From assembly GCA_020636435.1 (NCBI GenBank), contig JACJXX010000001.1, positions 2,931,001-2,995,000 of the forward strand: DNA of 64,000 bases, written 5' to 3'. Below are positions 39,201 to 46,770 of the stretch, piece by piece. How positions within the stretch are numbered: the stretch's first letter is position 1; each line of letters begins with the position of its first letter. The stretch is from Lewinellaceae bacterium. Its GTDB lineage: Bacteria > Bacteroidota > Bacteroidia > Chitinophagales > Saprospiraceae. A program made the translations under genes and the position numbers. The notes beneath the pieces are model-generated. The model made no database searches, was not told the DNA's origin, and saw only the letters and a list, made by a program, of their open reading frames with translations.

Positions 39201-40419
39201 GTTGAAGAAAAGCGTCAGGGGGTTCCCGTTCCCGGGCCAGGCAGGGTTGCGGGGCAATGTCGTCCGGCTCGACTGCTACGACCAACAGGGCAAGACCGTT
39301 ATTTACGAGGCCAGCCGCCCCAAATCGGATCGGCCTATTGTTTTGAAAATGATTTCGGCAAGCCCGGCCGTCAGAAAATCCGAAACCAAAGGGGAAGGCA
39401 AAATCCGGTTGCTGGCCGAAAAGGAACGATACGAAAAGCAACAAACCAGCCGGCTCCGCCTGGAATACGAAGACGGCTCTCCCGCCAACAGCTCCGGGCT
39501 GATGGTGATCAATTGGCGGCAGGAAAAAGTGATCGAAGGAAAGATCAAGGGCAGGCGCCGGCCCCGCTTCATTTACACCCGCCTCCACCCCAATGGCTCC
39601 AGAGAAGAGATGAAAACCGGGGAAGTGGCTTTCGAATTGGAGGCTGGCCAGCCTTACCTGGCCCTGCTGAAGAACAAAAAAGGAAAGACGGCCATTGCCG
39701 GGCTGGACAGTGCCTTCTGGAACAGCACGTCGGCAGTAGAATTTTCCGGTTTTCTAAAACAAGAAGAGGCCAACCGGTTGGTGAAACAAGAACTTCAGAG
39801 CCGCTTTGAAGCGCGCAGCCGAAGGGAACGGGAGCAGGCGCCTCCCCCCGTTCCGCTTCTGAAGCTGATACGGGCCGGGGAAAATGGCTTATCGCTGAGC
39901 TGGGAGGCAACGGCGGAAGGCGGCGATCCGCTGCAGTTGGAGCTCTACCGCCGAATGCACGATGCCGGGGCCAACTGGGAACTGATCCACACGACAGAAG
40001 CATCCGGTGAAAAAACATTTGCCGACGCCGGGGCCGAATCCGGCCGGCGATACGAATACGCGGCGCAATCCGCCCGCCCCAATGGATTGGTTTCCGGCCT
40101 TTCGTTGGCAGTGGCGGGGCAATTGCCGTTTGAGGAAGAGCAGTACCAGTTGGATAACCTCTCCGCCCGGAAAGTTGCCGACTCCGGCATTCAGCTGGGC
40201 TGGGCGCCTCCCAGGGCAACCGGCGGATACGACCTGCAGGTCTACCGCTCGTCGGGGGCGGAGGCCGTGCAGCCCTTCGCCCGCCTCACTGGCGAGGCGG
40301 AGCAATTCGTCGACTCCTCCCCTGCCCCGGGCGCCGTATACAATTACGCCGTGCAGGCCATCCTGAAGGACGGCCGGAAGGGGAAGCGGAGCGCGGTGGT
40401 ATCGGTGTGGTATGAGTAA
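33238..40419 (+). CDS. Giant secreted LamG/Fn3-like protein
   Basis: 2393 residues (2387 from a second ATG at 33256). A signal peptide ends near LGAQ. The N-terminal ~300 residues have the strand pattern of fibronectin-like or TANFOR-type domains (SLLFNWTPKHL, GKWYAWRVQA). A long unrecognised middle (~330-1360) follows. Two LamG/concanavalin-like domains lie at ~1380-1560 (NTWHHVAVSYD, ISEIRIWNAPRS) and ~1600-1810 (WHRWACVFDP, IGEFRIWQAARS). A helical, Ala/Glu-rich segment lies at ~1820-1920 and two Fn3-like domains at the C-terminus. No T9SS sorting domain is visible, so its export route is unclear; the barrel gene just upstream may be involved. Confidence 0.8.
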   Translation: MTNPKQMNALARLIAIFLFAGVPWLGAQNQYPVDVSGIAVPPYSLNLEEYATIRPDGLVFFLTLNDPVEPFRDVVLRLTIFSDGEEIMFTDPNFQQLPIRLNQFQTEIFDGARLAPWLQGKFLAGSRGGRGGSILPQGANRICLEVIDVQRNVPISDRYCLSGNFRLSLPPQLRLPANRSDIPQSQASSLLFNWTPKHLISGNPPGPVAYTFTLVEVLPGIANPNDAFEQAFPIFETTQPAPTFLYAEGLPPLEAGKWYAWRVQASQSMGYALFENDGWSEVFSFRIYDDAGGAATDPTSNGILRSGAGRNCAPFSVDFGPVPHGGQQSAPMAEGETIKVGFFEMEVTQINSQANGYSGKGFVIVPFLKSKIKARFRNVKVNEWKRAYEIGSVIAEKDNPELDFDPDLLSGGNIPKVFSQAFLESLTGYLESRRSQGRFVSRLSESVSALTGLPLVLDKKRPDGQAVPPVIVLDLRLGVREARMTALSFLPGSPEGEWITFLAPRIGITPFGIQQGIGLNLIEDAFIPAQDNMGLLAHGESSPAAPSSLECDCEGYTTWNPVFSLAFQPEFMMHADSGGQVALPLTEASGQLPGLMGSVSNLPPVAVAGLPGFRFQAGAGAVDCSPSDLLPQADQLPAAPEEFKTEAWQGVYFRNPRASLPPEYDISGAGQAMALSGEALYIDGSGLTGRFSGDHLATLQEGRLGSWPCSIDQLQLDIRNSRIFDSRIQGMIKVPALADAFHFEARLHLSGQDDEAEIRASPRSLTTSLPMWQASINLSDSSQVRAPLRRFDGGRRQFLPGASLYGVISLDLPDEQMEGLLPGGQTEIKRELEKILGTSGLGLRLENLKLQGLQINPSAEPEKRFRLDGYDASGATLAIGGKPFPLHSVQLKYRPGENQDGTAEEIGLVLTVKKQSRFVHLILWGGRQSEGSYGLQRIAVETGKAACDCVGPKEAAANLSNFSLEREGRQLFLRLPFLDNLQLEMTRNTGAHLKALWKEGHAGKNLEAADIQKLLADAQPDNSRRRLPYDLTPHLPAILGVESYHLPAGARLILASLEVDRESASAGLLLYCEKEGLPLAFIAEGVSIGPNSFGLSGLEMHLLEDVKSRRPTLPVTFRKGGLASFSCKGLESFRLPAVYEFDPSQLARAGEAGGQPLALEFVVQGKDPFDFVAPLEVDGGAASFAIPGGEGQVFHLKSGFADFSATDSPPGMPGSFTGLCFKELEMELEGFQGPGDSPLLIPCRDFFFVPGTGLGLNGEVRLQGLAGELAPLNWGGWLFAIDRFRYRVDNNTVVQREANGRLRLPQSPGLPWLRYRLSFGYEPETIEPAAHLALERQALRAYLAQEGISNYSVEMQLSENKVFLPVLMVDGSPATFDYCLRFDGSEAGIEMDGSGTVGSSYTKEAWVYLYPGSEAGSFLAGQYTRLGIVAQNGELYLSAGHNGNWAAVRDTTPLPPNTWHHVAVSYDASTQEMRLYRNGALAASRIAPLHSETQQFVGAPPGQLSFNGRISEIRIWNAPRSLEEIRAYRNQEADADDPALAVYYRLSEGPGSEELTDLTGNGHNARMANMNPEEAWSGMIAHNTTGITGLAPAKAFRGQNYALRFDGAGGRISLGRRISLAGLPFTIECRARREASGRDQYLAGQGFGSENQGLNIGFLADGHFVFGFHQNSLKAEVPQTDNDWHRWACVFDPEAPPGTPNRFIYRDGQLLASDSSPAAFQGQGAFFIGAGMGGCQPFNGFIGEFRIWQAARSPEEIRGGFTNPLSAFQPGLLAYYPMNEGAGSLIRDHSGHGHTGTLERLGAAGSWSAVSLPVPVSGREAQAALDKRLVELKESARRAKITVQDIWHNESQVPAAFQGEFREAAALAAHEAERAMKLVEQMLAPQGEQLATEEAISQAIEAAATAEALAQDALSLAREVAFYPDQGADYTAVWDEKGKITVRYRNYETYRRVKHLLATDDPSSSFHWDTWSKSHYLMKYNRRGSGWELKKSVRGFPFPGQAGLRGNVVRLDCYDQQGKTVIYEASRPKSDRPIVLKMISASPAVRKSETKGEGKIRLLAEKERYEKQQTSRLRLEYEDGSPANSSGLMVINWRQEKVIEGKIKGRRRPRFIYTRLHPNGSREEMKTGEVAFELEAGQPYLALLKNKKGKTAIAGLDSAFWNSTSAVEFSGFLKQEEANRLVKQELQSRFEARSRREREQAPPPVPLLKLIRAGENGLSLSWEATAEGGDPLQLELYRRMHDAGANWELIHTTEASGEKTFADAGAESGRRYEYAAQSARPNGLVSGLSLAVAGQLPFEEEQYQLDNLSARKVADSGIQLGWAPPRATGGYDLQVYRSSGAEAVQPFARLTGEAEQFVDSSPAPGAVYNYAVQAILKDGRKGKRSAVVSVWYE

Positions 40420-40520
40420 CCATGCTATTGGTGTGAATGTGTAAACGTGTAAATGTGAGGGCACTCTGGAAAGTCTAGTTTGGAACTCCGGTGCCCAATA
40501 ATGGGAAATTTTATTTGGAC

Positions 40521-40607
40521 TCCACCCCCTGACCCCCGCCAGCGGGGGAAAACACACCCCTGAATCGGAGGAAATGTCCCCCGCTGGCGGGGGATTTAGG
40601 GGGTGGA
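40521..40607. repeat. Large GC-rich inverted repeat
   Basis: TCCACCCCCTGACCCCCGCC with an internal CCCCCGCCAGCGGGGG palindrome is mirrored by CCCCCGCTGGCGGGGG and GGGGGTGGA. It may terminate transcription after the giant gene. The rest of the gap 40420-40809 holds TGTAAACGTGTAAA-type short direct repeats. Confidence 0.7.
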
Positions 40608-40708
40608 CAAAATATTCTTCGCCATCAATAGTTTCCGGAGCACCCTCAAACGCGTAAACGTGTAAATGATCGGGAACCTGGTTCTTTTACACATTTATAC
40701 CCTTACAC

Positions 40709-40735
40709 TTTTACACAGCCCAGCAAATATCCAGC
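40709..40735 (+). promoter_or_regulatory. Leader motif shared with the gene at 31315
   Basis: TTTTACACAGCCCAGCAAAT then ATCCAGC lies 75 nt before the ATG at 40810; see 31258-31293. Confidence 0.3.
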
Positions 40736-40809
40736 CCCCTTTAGTTTGTTGCGATCAGCAATTAGACGAGCAAATAACCAAAACCCAAAATTTTCCAAAC
40801 GACAAGATC

Positions 40810-43800
40810 ATGAAAGCAGTACCCAAACGACAGCATGCCTTACCTCCCGCCCCGAACGCAAATGGCTTGATGCTTCGGGTTTATATCTTCTTCCTTATTG
40901 CCTTTCTGCTGATGAGCAGCGGTGCCTCCTTGTTGGCACAGTGCGGCTCTTTTGTTGTCACCAATACCAACGACAGCGGCTTTGGCTCCCTGCGGCAGGC
41001 TATCCTGGATGCGAATGCTTGTACGACTGCTGCAGCAGACCCACATATCATTGACCTGACGATGGTAAGCGGCACGATCACCCTGACTTCGGGGCAGATC
41101 AATATCAGTAATCATGTAAGGTTGGAGGGGCCGGGGGCGGATGTGTTGAGTGTGAGTGGGGGGGATAGTACGAGGATATTTGAGATAGCTCCATATTTAA
41201 ACTTATTTAATGAAATTAGCGACTTAACGTTAGAAGAGGGCAATGCTATGTCATTCAACGGAAACGGAGGAGCAATTTATTTTAGTATTGGTTCCGGTAA
41301 TACACTTGTACTCAATAACTGCAAATTTTCAAACAATAAAGCTGCTGCAGGAGGAGGAGCAATTGGAATGAGGATTGGCGCTAATCCAGGAATTACAATA
41401 ATTATAAACAACTGCGAATTCTTAAATAATAGTGCTTATGTAGGTGGAGCAATTGCGATGCAAGATACTACAGGCCTTGGCAATAAACTTCTGGTGAGTA
41501 ATTGCAAATTCATAAACAATACTGCCGTGGGTGGTGGTGGTGGAGCTATACGTTTTGCTTTTTATAACAATACAGTTAAGCCTGAAGTGACTATTAACAA
41601 TTGTATTTTTGAGAAGAATCAAGGCAATTTAATTGGTGTAATAGAAGCAACCGCAAACTTTGGTATCGTTAGCCCAATGCTGACAATTAATAATTGTCAA
41701 TTCCGGGAAAATCAGTCCAATACCAGTGGTTTTGGCCTTCTTTTTGTTAGGTATGACTTTGATGTTAGTCTTACGGACTGTTCTTTTGAAAACAATATTT
41801 CACCCAGCTCCAGCTCAATATTGTATTTAGAACGCTCTTTTGGTCAAATGAACCGCTGTGTTTTCAAGGGTAATCAGATTGTTGATTCATCAATCCGATT
41901 ATTGAACCTTACTGGAGGTGGCAACTATTCCATCTCCAATTCAGTAATAAGTGGAAACGACGGAGGAGGAATCACAGCTGCGACAATGGATACCCTTACG
42001 ATAACCAATTGTACCATATCAGGTAATACTCGTGGAATATATCTGGGTGGAGCGCCATCTGTTATTTTGACCAATAACATCATATACGGCAATGCCGACA
42101 GCCTGAACTCAAATGATTTGATTGGAAGCGGTTATTCAGGCACCCATAACCTCATCGGTACACTCAACAGCAATGCTTTCACAGACGGCGTCGCCGGCAA
42201 CATCATCGGCCGCCAGCCCTGCTTCGCCCAGCCTGTCCCGGCCTTCCCCACTACAGAAGGCGACCTCCGGCTGCGGTTTGGCTCCCTGGGCATCGACGCC
42301 GGCGATGACAACCGCATTATAGATGATTTGGATGTAGCCGAAGATGACCGCATACAGGGCCAGGCCGTGAATATGGGTGCCTACGAAACAGTAGTCCCCG
42401 CGCCGCTGATCCTTCTGTCCAGCAATGCGATGCAAATAACGAACGGCGATACCAGCCCTAGCCCGGATGACGACACCGGCTTCGGCGCCATTGATATTGG
42501 GCAATCCGTTTCCCACTCCTTTGGCATTGCCAATACCGGCACGGATGTGCTGTTCCTCGCCGGAATGCCGCCGGTTCAATTGACGGGATTTGGCGCTGGG
42601 GCATTTTCGATAGAGAGTGATCCGGATATCGCTATCCTTCCCGGAAAAGAAACCACCTTTACCATTTCCTTTTCCCCTTCCTTTTCCGGCTTTCACCAGG
42701 CAACCGTCCTTATCCCGAATAACGCCTGCTATGATGATCCTTTTACTTTTGAGGTCGGCGGAGCGGGCAACCCGGGCATCTCCGGCAACATTAGCCACTG
42801 GAATGGAGCACCGGCTACCAACGCCCAGGTTACGTTAGACATCAATGTCGGCCAGACAAGTATCGGTAGAGGGGTGGACCTCGCCGGCGATTACGAGGCC
42901 GCCAATCTTCCTTATGGAGCCAATGTCAGGATTATTCCTGGCGAGGTGCCTAATCCTGGCCCGCCCAGTTGCCCCGATTGTATAGATATAGCCGACCTGC
43001 TGCGAATCAGGCAGCACCTGCTCTCGATACAGCCCTTGGAAAACCCCTACGCGATCATAGCAGCTGATGTAAATAATGATGGAGGTGTCTCCACCTTCGA
43101 CTTCGTTTTAATCCAACAAATGATTCTGAGAGAAAGGAGCACATTTAACAATACTGCCTGCTGGCGCTACGTCGACTCTGCTTATGTTTTTCCCGATCCC
43201 ACCGATCCATCGAATCCACCATTCCCTGAGTCGGTCCTTATTGATCCTCTGGTTGCGGATGAAGCCATAAATTTTGTCGCTATCAAAACCGGCGATGTAA
43301 CCGGCGACTGCCCCGCCACAGCCCCTCCCATAGCAGGTTCGGTTACCGCTGATTTCGACGATTGCGTACTCCCGGGAGAGGTTATAAATGTACCGGTGCG
43401 GGCCAGTGCCTTTAATGGTTCGGGCATGCAGCTTACTTTGTCGTGGAATCCAGACGTGCTTGAATTTCTCGGCACGGGGAATTACAACATTCCAGGCCTT
43501 GCCTTCCAAAATTTCAGCACCTTGAACATAGATGTTGGCTTGCTGACCATGGCCTGGATCAGTGATACACCGGCCACACTGCCGGCTGGCGCCATTCTTT
43601 TTGAAGTTTCCTTCAAAGTAGCCGGCCCGTCAGGCAGCGTCACCTCCATCGGCTTCCCTGACTTTCCAACTCCGGCGCGAACGGCTACTGCATTTCCCAT
43701 AACCACTTTTGCCCCTCTGACCGTTGAAGGCCTGGTGCGGGTGGGCGCTCAGCCTGTTTTTACTCCTCTGATGCCCAGGGAGACCTGCATAGATGCCCCG

Positions 43801-45462
43801 GCTATCCTCCTGAGCGCCACGCCCAGCGGAGGCACTTTTTCCGGGCCGGGCGTACCGGCAGGCAGCGCTATTTTCGATCCGGCCCTGGCCGGGCCGGGTT
43901 CGCATGTAGTTGAGTATGTTTACGAAACGGCCGGTTGCCAGAATACCGCCTCCGACTCGGTGGCCGTTCACGCCCTGCCGCCGGTTAAATTGTTTGACAA
44001 CCTTCCCCTATGCGAAGGCGAAACGCTATTGCTCTGGGACACGAGCAGCACAATTATCGAATGGAAATGGAGAGTGGCAGGAGTAGATACCATTACTCAG
44101 GACTCAATTTTGAGCATCCCTTTCGCAAATATGGCCGATGATGGCGGTTACTACTATATCACCATCACAGATGAAAACTACTGCCAAAACACCGACAGTA
44201 CTTTTATAATCATTTTTGATAAGCCTTCAGTAGAAGCATCCAACAACAGCCCGCTGTGCGCGGGCGACACCCTGCGGCTCTGGGGAACTGAAACAGGAGG
44301 GGTGATCAATTGGAGGTGGTCCGGCCCCAACTTCATGGCCAACGGCCAAAACCAGGATATCCCTGCAGCTGGCCTGGCTTACGCAAATACTTATACCCTT
44401 GTGGGCAAGGATAGCAATGAATGCACCGATACCGCCACCACAACCGTAGTCATCCACGCCCTCCCCCCCGCCGGCATTTCGAGCAACAGCCCCGTCTGCG
44501 AAGGCGAGGCCCTGATCCTCCGGGATACCAGCGGCGCGGACAGCCTGTGGCAGTGGGCAGGCCCCGGGCTGGATACAACGCTTCAAGCCCCGGAAATAGA
44601 GATCGGCAGGGCTACCCCCGCCATCAGCGGCAGGTACACCGTGACGGTTACCGACGGGAAGGGATGCCGGAATACCGCATCCATTGATTCGGCCCTGGTT
44701 TACGCCCGCCCTCTGGTGGCCGTTTCGAGCAACAGCCCGCTGTGCGACAATGAAGGGCTGGAACTCTCGGAATCCGGCGGCGTTGCGGCAAGCTGGAACT
44801 GGCGTGGGCCCGGCGGCTTTTATTCCTCTGACAACAACCCCTTTGTCGAGCGGGCAGACGTAACGCCCGGCAATTTTGTCGTCACCATCGCCGACAGCAA
44901 CGGCTGCGCCAACAGCGCCTCCCTGGAGGTGACGACCGTTTCCGGGTTCTTTTTTGAAAGCAACCTGCTCACGCCGTCCTTTATTTTCTGCGGCGATTCC
45001 GTCCACTTTTTTGACATTTCCGAAGCAGAGCTGCCCGACGGGCAATACTTCTGGGATTTTGGGGACGGCAGCTCCAGCACGGAGCGCGACCCCGTGCACG
45101 TGTATGGCAGCTCCGGCGTTTATACCGTCACCCTGCAGGTCACCGACGCGAATTGCGAGAACCTCTCGCTGGAAAAGGAGCTCACTGTTTTTGGTTGCCT
45201 GCAAAGGAAGCTGGATTTCCTGAATGCCTACCCCAACCCCAGCTCCGACGGGAACGTCACCCTGGAGGCCATCCTCAACGGCCGCAGCAGCCTGGCCATC
45301 GAGGTGTATTCGCCGACGGGCGTGCGGCTGGAGCGCCGCGTTTTGAGGGACGTCCTGTGGGCCCGCGAATCCTTCTCCTTCGAAAGGAGCGGCGTCTACT
45401 TCATCTACCTGCTGGCCGAGACGGACCGGGAGGTGCTGAAGGTGGTGGTGGGGAAGGAATAG
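40810..45462 (+). CDS. T9SS-secreted multidomain surface protein (beta-helix, dockerin, cohesin, PKD)
   Basis: 1550 residues from ATG 40810, chosen because it precedes a signal anchor (VYIFFLIAFLLMSSGASLLAQ) and upstream codons look non-coding. Order: a CSLREA/parallel beta-helix region with TNTNDSGFGSLRQAILDANA and many NNC repeats (~50-480); a choice-of-anchor-D/ASH-like domain (~490-620); a dockerin-like pair of EF loops (IADLLRIRQHLL, AADVNNDGGVSTFDFVLIQQ); a cohesin-like domain (VPVRASAFNGSGMQLTLSWN); four Ig-like repeats (SNNSPLCAGDTL); a PKD domain (YFWDFGDGSS); and a Por-type T9SS tail (NAYPNPSSDGNVTLEA). It is probably an anchored surface protein; binding or degradation of polysaccharide is inference. 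Confidence 0.85.
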   Translation: MKAVPKRQHALPPAPNANGLMLRVYIFFLIAFLLMSSGASLLAQCGSFVVTNTNDSGFGSLRQAILDANACTTAAADPHIIDLTMVSGTITLTSGQINISNHVRLEGPGADVLSVSGGDSTRIFEIAPYLNLFNEISDLTLEEGNAMSFNGNGGAIYFSIGSGNTLVLNNCKFSNNKAAAGGGAIGMRIGANPGITIIINNCEFLNNSAYVGGAIAMQDTTGLGNKLLVSNCKFINNTAVGGGGGAIRFAFYNNTVKPEVTINNCIFEKNQGNLIGVIEATANFGIVSPMLTINNCQFRENQSNTSGFGLLFVRYDFDVSLTDCSFENNISPSSSSILYLERSFGQMNRCVFKGNQIVDSSIRLLNLTGGGNYSISNSVISGNDGGGITAATMDTLTITNCTISGNTRGIYLGGAPSVILTNNIIYGNADSLNSNDLIGSGYSGTHNLIGTLNSNAFTDGVAGNIIGRQPCFAQPVPAFPTTEGDLRLRFGSLGIDAGDDNRIIDDLDVAEDDRIQGQAVNMGAYETVVPAPLILLSSNAMQITNGDTSPSPDDDTGFGAIDIGQSVSHSFGIANTGTDVLFLAGMPPVQLTGFGAGAFSIESDPDIAILPGKETTFTISFSPSFSGFHQATVLIPNNACYDDPFTFEVGGAGNPGISGNISHWNGAPATNAQVTLDINVGQTSIGRGVDLAGDYEAANLPYGANVRIIPGEVPNPGPPSCPDCIDIADLLRIRQHLLSIQPLENPYAIIAADVNNDGGVSTFDFVLIQQMILRERSTFNNTACWRYVDSAYVFPDPTDPSNPPFPESVLIDPLVADEAINFVAIKTGDVTGDCPATAPPIAGSVTADFDDCVLPGEVINVPVRASAFNGSGMQLTLSWNPDVLEFLGTGNYNIPGLAFQNFSTLNIDVGLLTMAWISDTPATLPAGAILFEVSFKVAGPSGSVTSIGFPDFPTPARTATAFPITTFAPLTVEGLVRVGAQPVFTPLMPRETCIDAPAILLSATPSGGTFSGPGVPAGSAIFDPALAGPGSHVVEYVYETAGCQNTASDSVAVHALPPVKLFDNLPLCEGETLLLWDTSSTIIEWKWRVAGVDTITQDSILSIPFANMADDGGYYYITITDENYCQNTDSTFIIIFDKPSVEASNNSPLCAGDTLRLWGTETGGVINWRWSGPNFMANGQNQDIPAAGLAYANTYTLVGKDSNECTDTATTTVVIHALPPAGISSNSPVCEGEALILRDTSGADSLWQWAGPGLDTTLQAPEIEIGRATPAISGRYTVTVTDGKGCRNTASIDSALVYARPLVAVSSNSPLCDNEGLELSESGGVAASWNWRGPGGFYSSDNNPFVERADVTPGNFVVTIADSNGCANSASLEVTTVSGFFFESNLLTPSFIFCGDSVHFFDISEAELPDGQYFWDFGDGSSSTERDPVHVYGSSGVYTVTLQVTDANCENLSLEKELTVFGCLQRKLDFLNAYPNPSSDGNVTLEAILNGRSSLAIEVYSPTGVRLERRVLRDVLWARESFSFERSGVYFIYLLAETDREVLKVVVGKE

Positions 45463-46069
45463 TGTGTCGAAGAGATGCTTTGGATACTTGTCCATCCGCC
45501 GTTCCGGCTACTGGACGATGCTACGCCCTGCGGGCGGTTGATGTTTGGGTTGAAATCAGGGATGGAATTCGATAACGAGTCCTATCTACTCCCGAATCAA
45601 AGCCCACCGGGCTTTGCCCGGGAAGGCCTGGCCCCGACTAAAAGCACGAGCTTTTGTAAGCGGGGCGGCCAATTGGAGGTGCTCTTCCTCCGTCCGCCTA
45701 AGCCATGGCAAAGGTGGATACCTTTACGAAATTGTCCCTGCCTTCGCTTAGAAGCGTGACGGCCTTTTTCAGTTGGCCTGCTGCGCTATGTTCAACGGCA
45801 ATAGGTTTTGTGCATTGCCAACGCCGCCCCTCGGTCCCCTAAACTACTCTATGCACACAACTTTTTTGACTTGGGTAATCTTCTAAAATCGGACGTGGCA
45901 AGGGCAGCTCCATGGCTTTGGAACTCCCCCAACCCCCATGCGCATCAGGTTGAAAGGTTAAAACAGATATCGCTATCGGCTTGTAAGAATTGGGGGCTTT
46001 CAAGAGCTGCCGCAGCCGGGCATTGAACTCACCCCCGCCCGATCAAAGATCGGCCTCCCCCTCTCTTAA

Positions 46070-46231
46070 GAGCATGTTTGGAGGTAGCCATTTTGGCTGC
46101 AAATGCCAGCTTTTGGAACCTCACTTTGCCATTTTTTCGCTCCATAGCACTGCTATGAAGCTCAAAAATGCCTTCGTGAGAACCCAAAATCTGACATTTT
46201 CGCTTCAAAAGCGCCACCTCCAAACATGCTC
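46070..46231. mobile_element. Small inverted-repeat element (GAGCATGTTTGGAGGT ends), family B-like
   Basis: 162 bp with perfect 16-bp ends GAGCATGTTTGGAGGT, flanked by TAA (46067-46069 and 46232-46234). The size and 3-bp duplication match the family B elements, but the interior is only weakly similar. Short 3-4-bp duplications and ends starting GAG or GG recall MITEs of the IS5 family. Confidence 0.7.
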
Positions 46232-46648
46232 TAAGTTGCACAGGAACAACGAGAAGAGAGGGGGGAACGCCAGTCCACGCACAAATGCACTACCTGTCCC
46301 GTACCCAAAAGGTCGGGAAAACCTATTGCAGCGCAGTATAAATGATGGGCCCGTCTATACAGCCGGGAAATATTTCGGGCTCCTACCTTCGCCCTTCCCG
46401 CTTAAGTTCCGCAACGCGTCACTACATTCTGCTGCTTCACTAAAAAGCGGGCCCGTCCCTCCAGGCCGGGTAAAATTTCGGCAAGGCCTCAACCTACTTC
46501 CAACATCTATAGGCAAAAGCTGGAGCATAGCGACAGTCCCGCTCTCTAGTCGCACTTGGCGAATGCAATGAGCCTAGTAAGACTTGAGCGGGATCGTCCC
46601 GTCAAAGCTGCGTGACGGCTCCTTTCAGTTCGCCTACTTCGCTAGATG

Positions 46649-46718
46649 ACGGGACTGTCGCTGCGCTCCAGCCTTTTCAGAATGATAATTTAATGCTGGA
46701 GCGCAGCGACAGTCCCGT
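46649..46718. repeat. Perfect 24-bp inverted repeat beside the CRISPR array
   Basis: Arms at 46649-46672 and 46695-46718 (ACGGGACTGTCGCTGCGCTC... and complement) are separated by 22 AT-rich nt. Related pieces (GCGACAGTCCCG) occur at ~46531. The structure ends about 50 nt before the first CRISPR repeat. Confidence 0.85.
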
Positions 46719-46770
46719 TCTTTAGAAGTAGTTGGTGAGCTCTAGCGAACCTTACTACTTCTTGAACGGG

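Larger units (their letters stand above)
45463..46770. other. Repeat-rich non-coding DNA left of the CRISPR array
   Basis: 1.3 kb with no gene. It contains part of a repeat (CTACTCCCGAATCAAAGCCC at ~45588) that recurs at ~48862. Variants of GTGACGGC...TTCAGTT.GCCTAC occur at ~45759 and ~46612, with a third at ~48960. A split copy of the GCAATAGGTTTTGTG element (45798 to ~46345) has the family B element 46070-46231 nested in it. A 24-bp perfect inverted repeat lies at 46649-46718. Small ORFs read through these repeats and are not convincing. Confidence 0.7.

Noticed and set aside
37687..39588. 633-codon minus-strand ORF
   Set aside because: Antisense to the LamG region of the giant protein; no recognisable domain or start context.
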